DNA of 64,000 bases from JAIBJN01 sp035461525 (GTDB lineage: Bacteria > Actinomycetota > Thermoleophilia > Gaiellales > Gaiellaceae). Location: assembly GCA_035461525.1 (NCBI GenBank), contig DATHVD010000048.1, positions 62,001 to 126,000 on the forward strand, written 5' to 3'. The notes below the pieces were generated by a model. The model did no database searches and was not told the DNA's origin. It saw nothing but the letters and a program-made list of their open reading frames with translations. Positions within the stretch are counted from its first letter, which is position 1; the number at the start of each line of letters is the position of its first letter. A program made the position numbers and the translations under genes. Shown one piece after another: positions 49,865-61,453 of the stretch.

Positions 49865-50622
49865 CCGGCGAGCAGCGCGCCGATCGCCGCGCGGAACTCC
49901 GCCGCGTCGAGCGACGTGATCTCGAGCGGAGCGAGCGTCCCGCCCGTTGGCCCCATCTCGAAGGAGGGCGTTCCCTGGACGCCGGCGGCCCGGGCCTGCT
50001 CGGCCGAGCGCGCCATCGCCTCGGTCACCGAGTCGGAGCCGGTCGCGGAGAGCATCCGCTCGCCGTCGAGCCCCGGGACGCTGCGGCCGATCCCGTCCAG
50101 CAGGTCGTCGCTAACCCAGCCCGCGTTCTCGGCGCCCTGGTTCATGTAGAGAAGCTCGAGCGCGTGCCAGAGCCGGTTCTGCTCGCCGGCCGCGAGAGCC
50201 GCGCGCAGGGCGCGCTCCGAGTCCGGGCCGATGAACGCCATGCCGCGGAACTCGATCCTGAGCTGCCCCGCGCGGACGTAGTCGGAGACGAGCTCGCGGA
50301 AGGTCCCGACGGCCCACTGGGCGCAGAAGGGGCACTGGAGGTCGGCGTACTCGACGAGCGTGACAGGTGCATCGGGCTCGCCGAGCACGCTTCCCTCCTG
50401 GGGGATGCCCGTGAGCAACTGCTCGACCTCGCTCGCCCCGAACACGGCGGCGCCGGTCGCGGCCCCGCCACCGTCCCCGCCGCGCGCACCGAGCAGGCTT
50501 GCTGCGACGAGGAGGAGCGCGAGAGTCGCCGCCGCCGCGGCGACGGCGGCGAGGCGGGGCCGCGACAGCATTCGATCTCCCGTCGTGCCCCGACCGCGGA
50601 GGGCGGTGCGGGCCTGGGCCAT
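49861..50622 (-). CDS. DsbA-like thiol oxidase
   Basis: A 253-residue exported thioredoxin-fold protein. A membrane anchor or signal (LAAVAAAAATLALLLVAASL) is followed by a DsbA/Thioredoxin_4 domain with the CxxC in YADLQCPFCAQWAVG and the cis-Pro loop in GVQGTPSFEM. It introduces disulfides into exported proteins, with the VKOR gene as its partner. ATG 50622 is chosen because TACCAT lies 7 bases upstream; ATG 50571, which has a GGGAG site, would shorten the cytoplasmic tail by 17 residues. Confidence 0.9.
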   Translation of the reverse strand: MAQARTALRGRGTTGDRMLSRPRLAAVAAAAATLALLLVAASLLGARGGDGGGAATGAAVFGASEVEQLLTGIPQEGSVLGEPDAPVTLVEYADLQCPFCAQWAVGTFRELVSDYVRAGQLRIEFRGMAFIGPDSERALRAALAAGEQNRLWHALELLYMNQGAENAGWVSDDLLDGIGRSVPGLDGERMLSATGSDSVTEAMARSAEQARAAGVQGTPSFEMGPTGGTLAPLEITSLDAAEFRAAIGALLAG

Positions 50623-50635
50623 GACGTCGATGGTA
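50623..50635 (-). promoter_or_regulatory. Leaderless promoter of the DsbA-VKOR operon
   Basis: Minus-strand TACCAT (50635-50630), 7 bases, ATG 50622. Confidence 0.6.
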
Positions 50636-50749
50636 TCGCCGTCCCCCGGGGCCTCCGCATGGTCAATCTCGACCAGTCAGGGGTTTGCCGCAGCCCGGAT
50701 CCGAGCGGGGCCGGATGCCGGCTCTCGCCCGCGCCGGGACGATGGCGCC

Positions 50750-51316
50750 ATGACCCCCGATTTCCGCTCGGGCGACCCGCTGCTCGCCTTCGACGGCGAC
50801 CTGCGTGTCGTGCGCTGGAACGAGGCGGCCGAGCGGCTCACGGGGATCCCGGCCGGCGAGGCCGTCGGGCGGCGCTGCTGGGAGGTTCTCGGCGGCATCG
50901 ACGACCGCGGGGGCGTCGTCTGCCACCGCGGCTGCGCGGCCGCGCGGCTCGCTCGGGAGGGATGGCCGGTTCCCGCCCAGGAGATCCAGGTCCGCACGGC
51001 GCAGGGACGCGTGCCCGTATCGCTGTCCACGGTCGCCGTCCGCTCGGAGAAACCGCCGCTCTACCTCCACATCCTGCGCCCGGTCCGGGAGCCCGCCCCG
51101 GCGGCTCAGAACGGCGTCACCGTCCTCACGCCCCGACGGCGCGAGGTGCTCGTCCTCCTCGCCGAGGGCGTCCCCGCGAAGCTGATCGCCGCGCGCCTCG
51201 GCCTCGCGGAAGCGACCGTTCGCAACCACATTCGCGGCCTCCTCGCCGCGCTCGGCGTCCACTCGCAGCTCGAGGCGGTCGCCGTGGCCCGCCGCCGCGG
51301 CCTGCTCGACGGCTGA
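50750..51316 (+). CDS. PAS domain LuxR-type regulator
   Basis: A 188-residue regulator. Residues about 8-110 form a PAS domain (LLAFDGDLRVVRWNEAAERL, TGIPAGEAVGRRCWEVLGG) with a conspicuous pair of Cys (GGVVCHRGCAAARL), as in PAS proteins that bind metal or sense redox. The C-terminal LuxR helix-turn-helix is LTPRRREVLVLLAEGVPAKL followed by ATVRNHIRGLLAALGVHSQL. No receiver domain is present. It is divergent from DsbA and just upstream of the hemerythrin-cupin gene, so it may regulate either. Confidence 0.85.
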   Translation: MTPDFRSGDPLLAFDGDLRVVRWNEAAERLTGIPAGEAVGRRCWEVLGGIDDRGGVVCHRGCAAARLAREGWPVPAQEIQVRTAQGRVPVSLSTVAVRSEKPPLYLHILRPVREPAPAAQNGVTVLTPRRREVLVLLAEGVPAKLIAARLGLAEATVRNHIRGLLAALGVHSQLEAVAVARRRGLLDG

Positions 51317-51331
51317 GAGGCCGTGCGCCCG

Positions 51332-51344
51332 TAGAATCGACGGT
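51332..51344 (+). promoter_or_regulatory. Leaderless promoter of the hemerythrin-cupin gene
   Basis: TAGAAT (51332-51337), 7 bases, GTG 51345. Confidence 0.65.
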
Positions 51345-52116
51345 GTGAAGCGCCATCCGGGACTCGTCCCCTTCTCGCACGACCACCACCACGGTCTCGT
51401 CCAGGCGCGGCGCCTCCGGCGGGCCGCCGACGGGGACGCGGAGGGCCTTCCGGCCGCCGGCGCGGCCTTCCTGGACTTCTTCGTGCGGGAGACCGCGGCG
51501 CACTTCCGCGACGAGGAGGAGCTCCTCTTCCCGCTCCTCGCAGCGGTCTCCGACCCGCCGCCGCCGGAGCTCACCGAGGCGCTCGCGCAGCACGCGCGCA
51601 TCCGAGCCCTCGTCGAGCGGCTCCGACGCGAGGTGCGGAAGGGCGCGGTCGAGGCGGCGACGGTGCGCGAGCTCGGCGAGCTCCTCGACGCGCACATCAG
51701 CCTGGAGGAGCGCGAGCTCTTCGGGCTCCTCGAGGACGCGGTCGCCGACGAGGAGCTACGCGCGATCGACCTGCCGCCGAGGCGTCTCATGCCGGAGGGG
51801 GACGGCCCGGTCGTGCGCCTGGCGGCCGGCGAGGGCCCCGGCCCCGTCTGGGGCACCGCCAGCGAGGACTTGAACGCGACGCTCCTCGCCTGGCCTCCCG
51901 GCGGGGGGACGCCGGAGCACGTGAACGTGGAGCGCGACATCCTGTTCGTCGTCCTCGCGGGCTCCGGGACGCTCGAGCTCGACGGGGAGCCGCACGCTCT
52001 CGCGCAGGCGCACGCCGCCGTCGTGCCCAAGGGCCGCCGCTTCCGCATCGAGGCCGGCCCGAGCGGCCTGCGCTACCTTTCGGTACACCTGCGCCGGCCG
52101 TACCTGCAGGTCGCCC

Positions 52117-52124
<8 letters not shown>
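51345..52124 (+). CDS. Hemerythrin-cupin fusion protein
   Basis: A 259-residue fusion. Residues 1-150 form a hemerythrin-like HHE domain: FSHDHHHGLVQARRL, ETAAHFRDEEELLFPLL, LAQHARIRALVERL and LLDAHISLEERELF give the His/Glu ligands of a di-iron site. Residues about 165-255 are a small cupin (WPPGGGTPEHVNVERDILF, LAGSGTLELDGEPH). The HHE part may sense oxygen, NO or iron; the cupin may bind a metal or be structural. GTG 51345 follows a TAGAAT box by 7 bases. It overlaps the aconitase ATG by 8 bases. Confidence 0.82.
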
Positions 52125-54911
<2,787 letters not shown>

Positions 54912-54915
<4 letters not shown>

Positions 54916-55382
54916 CTGCCCGGGCGCCAGACCATGAGGGCGAGGACGGCGACGCCCGCAGCTGCGGCCGCGTAGTTCAGCGCCAGCGCCAGCGGATCGC
55001 GGACGGCCCGGGCGAGCTCGTCGCTCTCGGCGCCCTCCGCGGCGAGCCGCTCCGCGAGGGTGCGGGCGTGGCGGATCTTGCGGCCGCCGACGGCGCCCAA
55101 GAGCGCGGAGGCGGCGACGAGGGCGAGCGACGCGGCGAGCCACGGCTCGCCGAGGCTCCGCCCGGTCAGGTCGGCGAGCCAGAAGCCCGAGCCGAGGGCC
55201 AGGAGGAGCCCGAGCGCGACCGGCGGCACGCCTGCCCGGGCCAGGCCGAGGAGGAGCGCGATGTCCCCGGCGAGGCCGCGGCGTGCGGCGAAGGCGTGCC
55301 CGGCCGCAGCGACGGCCGCGCCGGAGAAGAAGAGAACGACGCCGAGCAGATGGAGGAGGAGCGCCGTGCGGTAGGCGGTCAC
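54912..55382 (-). CDS. DUF2269-like integral membrane protein
   Basis: A 156-residue protein with four hydrophobic segments (ALLLHLLGVVLFFSGAAVAA, AGVPPVALGLLLALGSGFWL, ASLALVAASALLGAVGG and NYAAAAAGVAVLALMVWRPG). The HLLGVVLFF-type first helix with a conserved His resembles DUF2269 and haem-copper-assembly-like small membrane proteins. Its role is unknown. It overlaps the end of the upstream regulator gene by 4 bases, so both are in one leftward unit; it converges on acnA. Confidence 0.65.
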
Positions 55383-56059
55383 GACGTGGCGGACACCCGG
55401 GGGCCGAGGTGGGCCCGGCAGAGTCGCGGCTCGACGAAGGGCTCGAGGCGCGTCGCCGTGATCGGAGCGCCGATCTCCTCGAGCGCGCCGCGGATGAGGC
55501 CGAGGTGCGCCGAGCAGACCACGTCGCCGTGCTGCTCGGCCAGGTCGCGGAAGGGGCAGCGGTGCATGAGGATCGTCTCGTTCTCACGCTCGGGCCGGAA
55601 GCCGTGCTCGTCGAGGAGCCGGACGACCTCGCCGGCCGCCGCGTCCTCGTCGACGGCCGTCAGGGGCAGCGGGCGCTCGACCAGGTAGCGGCCCCACGCG
55701 CGGCCGGCGGCCTCGGCCGCTGCGGGGCCGTCGGGGGACGTCGAGAGCGAGCCCGCGAGCACCGCGGCGAGCAGGCGGTAGTCCTCCCGCTCTCCCGGGG
55801 CGCTGCCGGTCGCGCGGTAGACGACCCGCGGGCGACCGCGGCGATGCCGCTCCTCGACCTCGGAGGCGACGAGCCCGGCGTCCGCGAGCACGCCGAGGTG
55901 CCAGCGGACCGTGTTCGGGTGCAGGTCGACCGCGCGGGCGAGCTGCGCGGCGTCGAGGGGCTCGGGCGCGACCTCCAGCGCCTCGAGCACGCGGACGCGG
56001 CTGGGCTCGGCGAGCGCCTTGTGCGCGGCCGGGCTCTGGTTGTCGAGGGCGCTGGTCAT
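55379..56059 (-). CDS. ArsR-type HTH regulator with Cys-rich C-terminal domain
   Basis: A 226-residue regulator: an N-terminal winged helix (ALAEPSRVRVLEALEVAPEP, HPNTVRWHLGVLADAGLVAS, RGRPRVVYRAT) and a C-terminal domain with His-Cys features, ILMHRCPFRDLAEQHG then VVCSAHLGLI and PRLCRAHLG. The C-x13-C-x31-C pattern recalls SufR-like regulators that carry an iron-sulfur cluster. ATG 56059 has GGAGA just upstream; a longer frame to 56113 exists. Divergent from the NirK-like gene, it may sense NO, oxygen or cluster status and control it. Confidence 0.75.
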   Translation of the reverse strand: MTSALDNQSPAAHKALAEPSRVRVLEALEVAPEPLDAAQLARAVDLHPNTVRWHLGVLADAGLVASEVEERHRRGRPRVVYRATGSAPGEREDYRLLAAVLAGSLSTSPDGPAAAEAAGRAWGRYLVERPLPLTAVDEDAAAGEVVRLLDEHGFRPERENETILMHRCPFRDLAEQHGDVVCSAHLGLIRGALEEIGAPITATRLEPFVEPRLCRAHLGPRVSATS

Positions 56060-56235
56060 TTCTCCGACGTTCGTCGTGGATACCAGGGTGCCCGCCCGGG
56101 CGCGCGAGGACATCCGCGACCTGCCGCACGCAGTCTGCGGAGAACCCGCAACGCCATTCAGAAGCGTCCCGGAGGCCGTGCGGTCTCATTTATCCGAAGC
56201 TCATCGGAGAAAACAACGAGCAACGGGAGAGAACC

Positions 56236-57321
56236 ATGAAGGTCATCGCACTCATCATCCTCAGCTTCGCCGCCGTCGTCGGCACGACGACCGCGGTCGT
56301 CTCCGCCGACGTCGCGCAGAAGGCGAAGGCCGAGGCGGCCGCCGGCGCCGCGGTTCACACGACCCACGACGCCGTCGAGGCTCCACCTGCAAAGGATTCC
56401 CTCGCGAGCTTCGCCGGCCAGACGGCGGAGAACGCGGAGGAGATCGCCGCGGAGCGCGAGCCCTTCCCCGCCGACCTGCCGCCGATCTCCGACGGGGACG
56501 TGGTCGACGCCGAGCTCGTGCTCGAGGACGTCGTCGTCGAGATCGCGCCCGGCGTCAAGTACCACGCCTGGGGCTTCGAGGGCGGCGCCCCTGGTCCCGC
56601 CATCCACGTTCGCGAGGGCCAGAAGGTCAGGATCACTCTCACGAACAACGGCGCGATCCCGCACTCGATCGACTTCCACGCGGCCCGCATCGCCCCCGAT
56701 CGCGCCTTCGGCGACGTCGCTCCGGGCGAGTCCCTCACGTATACCTTCGAGGCGGACGACCCGGGCGTCTTCATGTACCACTGCGGCACGAAGCCGGTGC
56801 TCGCGCACATCGCCAACGGCATGTACGGCGCCATCGTCGTCGAGCCGGCCGAGAACCCGCTCCCGCCCGCCGACAAGGAGTACGTGCTCGTCTCGAGCGA
56901 GTGGTACCTGAGCTCCGCCGGCATCGGCGAGCCGGCCGCCTACGACAACCGCAAGGCGCACGCGACCATGCCGGACTGGGTCACCTGGAACGGCTACGCG
57001 GGCCAGTACGTCGCGCACCCGCTCACCGCCGACCCCGGCGACACGGTTCGCTTCTGGGTCGTCGCGGCCGGCCCCAGCCTCTCGACCGACTTCCACGTCG
57101 TCGGCACGATCTTCGAGCGGGCCTGGGTGAACCAGGACATGACGCAGTACCAGACCGGCGTCCAGACCGTGGGCGTCCCCGCCGGGGGCGGCGCCGTCTT
57201 CGACGTCAAGATCGACGAGCCGGGCCACTACCCCTTCGTCTCCCACTCGTTCGCGAGCGTGGACATGGGCCAGGTCGGGCTCCTGAAGGTCGGGAACCCG
57301 AAGGGCTCCGCCGGCCACTGA
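56236..57321 (+). CDS. NirK-like two-domain copper nitrite reductase
   Basis: A 361-residue exported protein with an N-terminal signal or anchor (VIALIILSFAAVVGTTTAVV), a linker and two cupredoxin domains. Type-1 copper ligands are in NGAIPHSIDFHAARI, VFMYHCGTKPVLAHIANGMY (His-Cys, then His and Met). Type-2 site residues include the Asp-His of SIDFH, the His of YHC, and domain-2 His in TDFHVVGTIF and FVSHSFAS. These fit copper nitrite reductase, making NO from nitrite; related multicopper oxidases are possible. ATG 56236 has GGGAGAG upstream. Confidence 0.85.
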   Translation: MKVIALIILSFAAVVGTTTAVVSADVAQKAKAEAAAGAAVHTTHDAVEAPPAKDSLASFAGQTAENAEEIAAEREPFPADLPPISDGDVVDAELVLEDVVVEIAPGVKYHAWGFEGGAPGPAIHVREGQKVRITLTNNGAIPHSIDFHAARIAPDRAFGDVAPGESLTYTFEADDPGVFMYHCGTKPVLAHIANGMYGAIVVEPAENPLPPADKEYVLVSSEWYLSSAGIGEPAAYDNRKAHATMPDWVTWNGYAGQYVAHPLTADPGDTVRFWVVAAGPSLSTDFHVVGTIFERAWVNQDMTQYQTGVQTVGVPAGGGAVFDVKIDEPGHYPFVSHSFASVDMGQVGLLKVGNPKGSAGH

Positions 57322-57361
57322 GCCGACTTCAGGTCTCTCCCGCAGTTCGCCGGCGCGGGCC

Positions 57362-57595
57362 TCAGGGCTCGCGCCGGCGGACGATCGCGAGACCCCAGGC
57401 CTCGCCGCGCGCGAAGAGCTCGTCCGGGTCGACCTCCCCGAGCCAGCCGAGGAAGTGGCGCTTCGGCTCCTCCTCGGTCGAGCCGTAGACCGCGGGCCGC
57501 CCCGGCCCCGCCTCGGGCTCGTGTGCCCGCTCCGCGCGCTCGAGCTCGGCGAAGCGCTCCTCCGCCGCCGGCCCTTCCGCGTAGCCCTTGCCCAC
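57362..57595 (-). CDS. Small hypothetical protein near hemH
   Basis: A 77-residue protein I do not recognise. It is acidic and basic by turns, with EGPAAEERFAELERAERAHE and, nearer the end, FLGWLGEVDPDELFARGEAW. No membrane segment or metal motif is seen. It lies 9 bases after the 57605 gene in the same direction, so it is probably last in the hemH unit. Coding status rests on position and a clean frame; the GTG start is uncertain. Confidence 0.5.
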   Translation of the reverse strand: MGKGYAEGPAAEERFAELERAERAHEPEAGPGRPAVYGSTEEEPKRHFLGWLGEVDPDELFARGEAWGLAIVRRREP

Positions 57596-57604
57596 CGTCC
57601 CGGC

Positions 57605-57874
57605 TCAGGTCGGCGGCGTGCGACCGACCCACTCGTGCAGCGGGTACCAGTGCGTGTCGCGAAGCGCCTCGGCGACGCGCGGGTCCGTGTGCGTCGGGTT
57701 GAAGACGTTGTGGTCGAGGTCGGCGCAGATCGCCACGGCCTCCAGCGGGAGGTCGGGGATGTTCACGATCACCTCGGCCGGCAGGCGCGCCTCGCCGAGC
57801 GTGTAGTGCTTGAAGTGGAGGTCGGGGGCGACCTCGAGCAGGGTCGGCCAGTCGGGGCAGCTGCGCGTGCTCAT
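57605..57874 (-). CDS. Small hypothetical protein coupled to hemH
   Basis: An 89-residue protein of unknown function. It has a Cys near the start (TRSCPDWPTLLEVAPDLHFK), a central EVIVNIPDLPLEAVAICADL and a His-rich end (NVFNPTHTDPRVAEALRDTH, WYPLHEW). The ATG overlaps the hemH stop by 4 bases, so it is translated with ferrochelatase. The His and Cys pattern could bind haem or metal, but this is only a suggestion. Confidence 0.6.
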   Translation of the reverse strand: MSTRSCPDWPTLLEVAPDLHFKHYTLGEARLPAEVIVNIPDLPLEAVAICADLDHNVFNPTHTDPRVAEALRDTHWYPLHEWVGRTPPT

Positions 57875-58800
57875 CGCGCTTCGATTCGTCCTGCGGGCGC
57901 GGAGGCCTTCCGCACGAGGTCGCCGAGCGCCGCGACGAAGGCCGGGTCGTCGTTCAGCGACTCGATGCGGTCGAGCTCGAGACCCAGCTCGGCGGCCTGG
58001 TCGCGCGCCTCGACGTCGAGGTCCCAGAGGATCTCGAGGTGGTCGGAGACGAAGCCGACGGGGGCGAGCAGCACCTTCCCGACGCCGCGATCGTGCAGGT
58101 CGTGGAGCTCGGCGAGGATGTCCGGCCCGAGCCACGGCTCGCCGGTCGGGCTCTCGCTCTGGAACGCGAACGACCAGCTCGCGACGCCGGCGCGCTCGGC
58201 GACCAGGCGAGAGGTCGCGAGCAGCTCGTCGCGGTAGGGGTCGCCCTCGGCGAGGATGCGCTCCGGCAGGCTGTGCGCCGTGAAGACGACGTGCGCGTCG
58301 GTGCCGCGCACCCGGTCGGCGAGGACGTCCAGAAAGGGCTCGTGGTCGTGCCAGCTCTCGACGAAAGCGAGCTCGGCGCGGCCTGCGAGAGCGCGCTCCA
58401 GCCGGTCGCGGTACCCGCCGATCGAGATGCGGGAGTAGTGCGGCGCGAGGACGAGCCCGACGAGGCGATCCGCGCCGTCGGCGAGCGCGTCCTCGACCGC
58501 GTCGGATATCCAGGGAGACCAGTGCTTCATGCCGAGGTGGACGGGAAGGCCGACCTCGCGCTCGAGCGCGGCACGCTGGGCTTCGGTGACCTCGTTCAGC
58601 GGCGAGAGCCCGCCGATCCGCCGGTACCGCTCGGCAAGCTCCGCGACGGCCTCGGGGCGCGCGGGGCGCCCGCCGCGGATGTCGGCGAAGTAGGCCGGGA
58701 TGTCCTCGGGCCGGTCGGGGCTCCCGTAGGCCATGAGGATGACCGCCGTCTGCGCGTCCTTCGGCACGAATCCGTCTCCGATTCGGCTCAGTCCGCGCAC
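57871..58800 (-). CDS. hemH: Ferrochelatase (probably coproporphyrin III type)
   Basis: A 309-residue ferrochelatase inserting Fe(II) into the porphyrin. Family motifs are ILMAYGSPDRPEDIPAYFAD, IGGLSPLNEVTEAQRAALE, GMKHWSPWISDAVEDAL with the metal-site His, VFTAHSLPERIL, and LLAPVGFVSDHLEILWDLD. Actinobacteria generally use the coproporphyrin route, in which this enzyme acts on coproporphyrin III; that assignment is from phylum. GTG 58800 is the best start but GTG 58803 or later ones are possible; TATCGA lies about 13-16 bases upstream. Confidence 0.92.
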   Translation of the reverse strand: MRGLSRIGDGFVPKDAQTAVILMAYGSPDRPEDIPAYFADIRGGRPARPEAVAELAERYRRIGGLSPLNEVTEAQRAALEREVGLPVHLGMKHWSPWISDAVEDALADGADRLVGLVLAPHYSRISIGGYRDRLERALAGRAELAFVESWHDHEPFLDVLADRVRGTDAHVVFTAHSLPERILAEGDPYRDELLATSRLVAERAGVASWSFAFQSESPTGEPWLGPDILAELHDLHDRGVGKVLLAPVGFVSDHLEILWDLDVEARDQAAELGLELDRIESLNDDPAFVAALGDLVRKASAPAGRIEAR

Positions 58801-58903
58801 CACGCGCGCGAAAGTTCTCGATACGCTCGAAGCGGGTGGTGGTCCGGGGTGGCCCCAAGGAAAACGCCCGCGGCCGGGCGAGGCCGACGACCCCGCCACT
58901 CGC

Positions 58904-59938
58904 TCATGCCGCCACCTCCGCAGCGGTGTGCTCGTGGACGAGCTCGACGAGACGGCCGAGGACGTCCGGGTCCGTCGCGGGCAGGACGCCGTGGCCGAGG
59001 TTGAAGACATGGCCGCGGCGGCCGGCGACGCGCTCGAGGATCCGCACGGCCTCCGCCTCCACCCGCTCCCACGGGCCGAGGAGGAGCGCGGGGTCGAGGT
59101 TTCCCTGGACGCCCCGGCCGGAGCCGACGAGCTCCCAGCCCGCGTCGATCGGCAGCCGCCAGTCGACGCCGATCACGTCGCCGCCCGTCTCGGTCATCTC
59201 GCGCAGGAGGTGAGTCGTGCCCGTCCCGAAGTGGATCGTCGGCACGTCGACCGCGGCGAGGATCCGGGCCGAGTAGGGGGCCACGAACTCGCGGTAGTCG
59301 TCGAGCGAGAGCGCGCCCGCCCAGGAGTCGAAGAGCTGCACGACGTCGGCGCCGGCGCGTACGGACGCCCGGAGGTAGGACGCGAACGTCTCTGCGAGCT
59401 TCTCCATCAGCCCGTGCCAGACGTCGGGCGCTGCGTACATGCACGTCTTGGTCTTGGCGAAGTCGCGCGTCGGCCGGCCCTCGACGAGGTACCCGGCGAC
59501 GGTGAACGGCCCACCGGCGAACCCGACGAGGCCCTGCTCCGGCGCGAGCTCCGACCGGACCATCCGCACGGCCTCGAGCAGGCCCGGGACGGACTCCTCG
59601 GGCTCGGGGACGCGCAGGCGCTCGACGTCCGCCGCAGAGGCGATCGGGTCGCCGACGACGGGGCCGACGCCGTCCACGAGCTCGACGTCCACCCCCATGC
59701 CGAGCACGGGGAGGACGATGTCGGCGAACATCACGGCCGCGTCCACGCCGTGGCGGTGGACGGGCTGGAGCGTCACCTCGGCGCAGAGCTCCGGCCTGGC
59801 GCAGATCTCGAAGAGGCCGAAGCTCTCCCGGATCCTGCGGTACTCGGGCAGCGACCGTCCCGCCTGGCGCATGAACCAGACGGGCGTCCGCTCGACGTGC
59901 TCGCGCCGGCACGCGCGCGTGAGAAGAGGCTCGGCCAC
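58904..59938 (-). CDS. hemE: Uroporphyrinogen III decarboxylase
   Basis: A 344-residue enzyme that converts uroporphyrinogen III to coproporphyrinogen III. The first motif is TPVWFMRQAGRSLPEYR with the active-site Arg; others are MFADIVLPVLGMG with the key Asp, GFAGGPFTVAGYLVEG and FNLGHGVLPATDPD with the conserved His. No cofactor is needed. GTG 59938 follows TAGTCT by 8 bases, with an AGGAG in the gap as well. hemH lies about 100 bases downstream in the same direction. Confidence 0.95.
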   Translation of the reverse strand: MAEPLLTRACRREHVERTPVWFMRQAGRSLPEYRRIRESFGLFEICARPELCAEVTLQPVHRHGVDAAVMFADIVLPVLGMGVDVELVDGVGPVVGDPIASAADVERLRVPEPEESVPGLLEAVRMVRSELAPEQGLVGFAGGPFTVAGYLVEGRPTRDFAKTKTCMYAAPDVWHGLMEKLAETFASYLRASVRAGADVVQLFDSWAGALSLDDYREFVAPYSARILAAVDVPTIHFGTGTTHLLREMTETGGDVIGVDWRLPIDAGWELVGSGRGVQGNLDPALLLGPWERVEAEAVRILERVAGRRGHVFNLGHGVLPATDPDVLGRLVELVHEHTAAEVAA

Positions 59939-59952
59939 CGTCTCCTAGACTA
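59939..59952 (-). promoter_or_regulatory. Leaderless promoter of hemE
   Basis: Minus-strand TAGTCT (59952-59947), 8 bases, GTG 59938. Confidence 0.55.
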
Positions 59953-59968
59953 GCCGCCGGTCGCGTGA

Positions 59969-60487
59969 CTACCCGCCGACGACGACGACCGCGTGGGCGC
60001 CCTGGAGCGCGCGTGGCCGGAGCCCGTCGAGGGGGCCGACCCGGCGGACGCCGAGGTCGCGGGCCAGGCGCTGGCCCTCCCGCTCGAAGCCCGGCCGGTA
60101 CATGACGAGCGAGCGCGCGAAGGTCGTCCGCGACGCGTCGCCGGTGCCCGCGACGACGTAGTGCTTCGCGCGCACGCGCTCCGCCATCGTGCCGGCGGCG
60201 CCCGCGACACCGTTCCCGTTCAGGACGAGGACGGAGGTCTCGCCCCGCGCGAGCACCGCCGCCTTGCCGTCCCCGCCGGCCGCGGCGGCCGGCGTGTCAC
60301 GCTCCACCGCCGCGCGCGCGACGGTGACGGGGTCGGAGGCCTTGGCGACCTCGCCGGCGAAGAACTTGCCGAACAGGACGACGCCGAGCGCGACGAGGAC
60401 GCAGAGCTCGATGACGGCCACGGTGACGGCGATGAGTGCGGCGGAGCGCCAGGGAGGCGTCGCCGGGAGGCGGGTCGTGTGATCCAC
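59969..60487 (-). CDS. Membrane-anchored LytR_C domain protein
   Basis: A 172-residue protein with one N-terminal membrane helix (ALIAVTVAVIELCVLVALGV) and an extracytoplasmic LytR_C domain (TSVLVLNGNGVAGAAGTMAE, YVVAGTGDASRTTFARSLVM, QGAHAVVVVGG). LytR_C often follows LCP wall-teichoic-acid ligases; here it stands without the LCP catalytic part. GTG 60487 is 9 bases after the epimerase stop, so both are co-transcribed, suggesting a wall-glycan role. Confidence 0.78.
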   Translation of the reverse strand: MDHTTRLPATPPWRSAALIAVTVAVIELCVLVALGVVLFGKFFAGEVAKASDPVTVARAAVERDTPAAAAGGDGKAAVLARGETSVLVLNGNGVAGAAGTMAERVRAKHYVVAGTGDASRTTFARSLVMYRPGFEREGQRLARDLGVRRVGPLDGLRPRALQGAHAVVVVGG

Positions 60488-60495
60488 GGGGCGGA

Positions 60496-61431
60496 CTAGT
60501 TCGCCCCGCTGCCCCGCTCTCCTCCCGCCCTGATCGACTCCCACGTCGCCGCGATCCCGTCCGCGAACGGCGTCGACGCGCGCACGCCCAGCTCCCGCTC
60601 GGCCAGCCCCGGGTCGAGGACGCTTCGTTGCAGCTCGCCGAGCCTCGGCGGGGCAAACTCGGGCTCGAGCTCGGCCCCCGCGGCCCGCAGGCACGCGTCG
60701 AGGAGCTCGAGGACGGAGGTCGCCCGGCCGGTGCCGACGTTGAAGACCCCGGCGGGACGCTCCCCGGCGGCGAGCGCGGCCGCGACGACGTCGGCGACGT
60801 AGACGTAGTCGCGCTCCTGGGATCCGTCGCCGAAGACCCGCGGCACGAGCCCCTCCGCCAGCCGCCCGAGGAAGATGGCGACGACCCCGGCTTCCCCGTG
60901 GGGATCCTGGCGCGGCCCGTAGACGTTGCCCAGCCGCAGCGACGTGTGCCGGGAGCCGTGGAGGCGGTTGTAGGTCGCCAGGTACTCCTCGCCCGCGAGC
61001 TTCGAGGTCCCGTAGGGCGCGAGCGGCCGCCGGGGCGCGGTCTCGTCCGCCGGCTCCTCGCACTCGCCGTAGATCGCCCCGCCGGTGGAGGTGAAGACGA
61101 GGCGCGCGCCGTGCTCGCGCGCCGCCTCGAGCGCGCGGATCGTCCCCAGGACGTTCACCTCGCAGTCGAGGTCGGGCCGGTCGACCGACACGCGCACGTC
61201 CGCCTGCGCGGCCAGGTGGAAGCACGTCTCCGGCTCCGCTCGGGCGAACGCGTCGCGGACGGCGGCCTCGTCGCGGACGTCCGCGACCACGAGCTCGGCG
61301 CCACCGTTCACCTGCTCCCGCCGGCCGGACGAGAGGTCGTCGAGGACGAGCACGTCGTCCCCGCGGGCCACGAGGGCGTCGACCACGTGCGAGCCGATGA
61401 AGCCTGCCCCTCCTGTCACGAGCGCCCGCAC
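60496..61431 (-). CDS. NAD-dependent sugar epimerase/dehydratase (GalE-like)
   Basis: A 311-residue extended SDR. NAD binding is RALVTGGAGFIGSHVVDAL; the acidic NAD-ribose contact is VLDDLSSG; the active site is STGGAIYGECEE followed by PYGTSKLAGEEYL (YxxxK); RLGNVYGPRQDP and DYVYVADVV are further family blocks. UDP-glucose 4-epimerase is the best guess, but related dehydratases share these motifs. GTG 61431 follows TAGGAT by 8 bases, and this -10 overlaps that of the divergent tmk gene. Confidence 0.85.
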   Translation of the reverse strand: MRALVTGGAGFIGSHVVDALVARGDDVLVLDDLSSGRREQVNGGAELVVADVRDEAAVRDAFARAEPETCFHLAAQADVRVSVDRPDLDCEVNVLGTIRALEAAREHGARLVFTSTGGAIYGECEEPADETAPRRPLAPYGTSKLAGEEYLATYNRLHGSRHTSLRLGNVYGPRQDPHGEAGVVAIFLGRLAEGLVPRVFGDGSQERDYVYVADVVAAALAAGERPAGVFNVGTGRATSVLELLDACLRAAGAELEPEFAPPRLGELQRSVLDPGLAERELGVRASTPFADGIAATWESIRAGGERGSGAN

Positions 61432-61453
61432 CGCGCCGTATCCTACGGCCCCT
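61432..61453. promoter_or_regulatory. Overlapping divergent leaderless promoters of the epimerase gene and tmk
   Basis: TATCCTA (61439-61445) contains TATCCT for tmk (9 bases to GTG 61454) and, inverted, TAGGAT for the epimerase (8 bases to GTG 61431). Same design as the znuA-zur junction. Confidence 0.6.
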
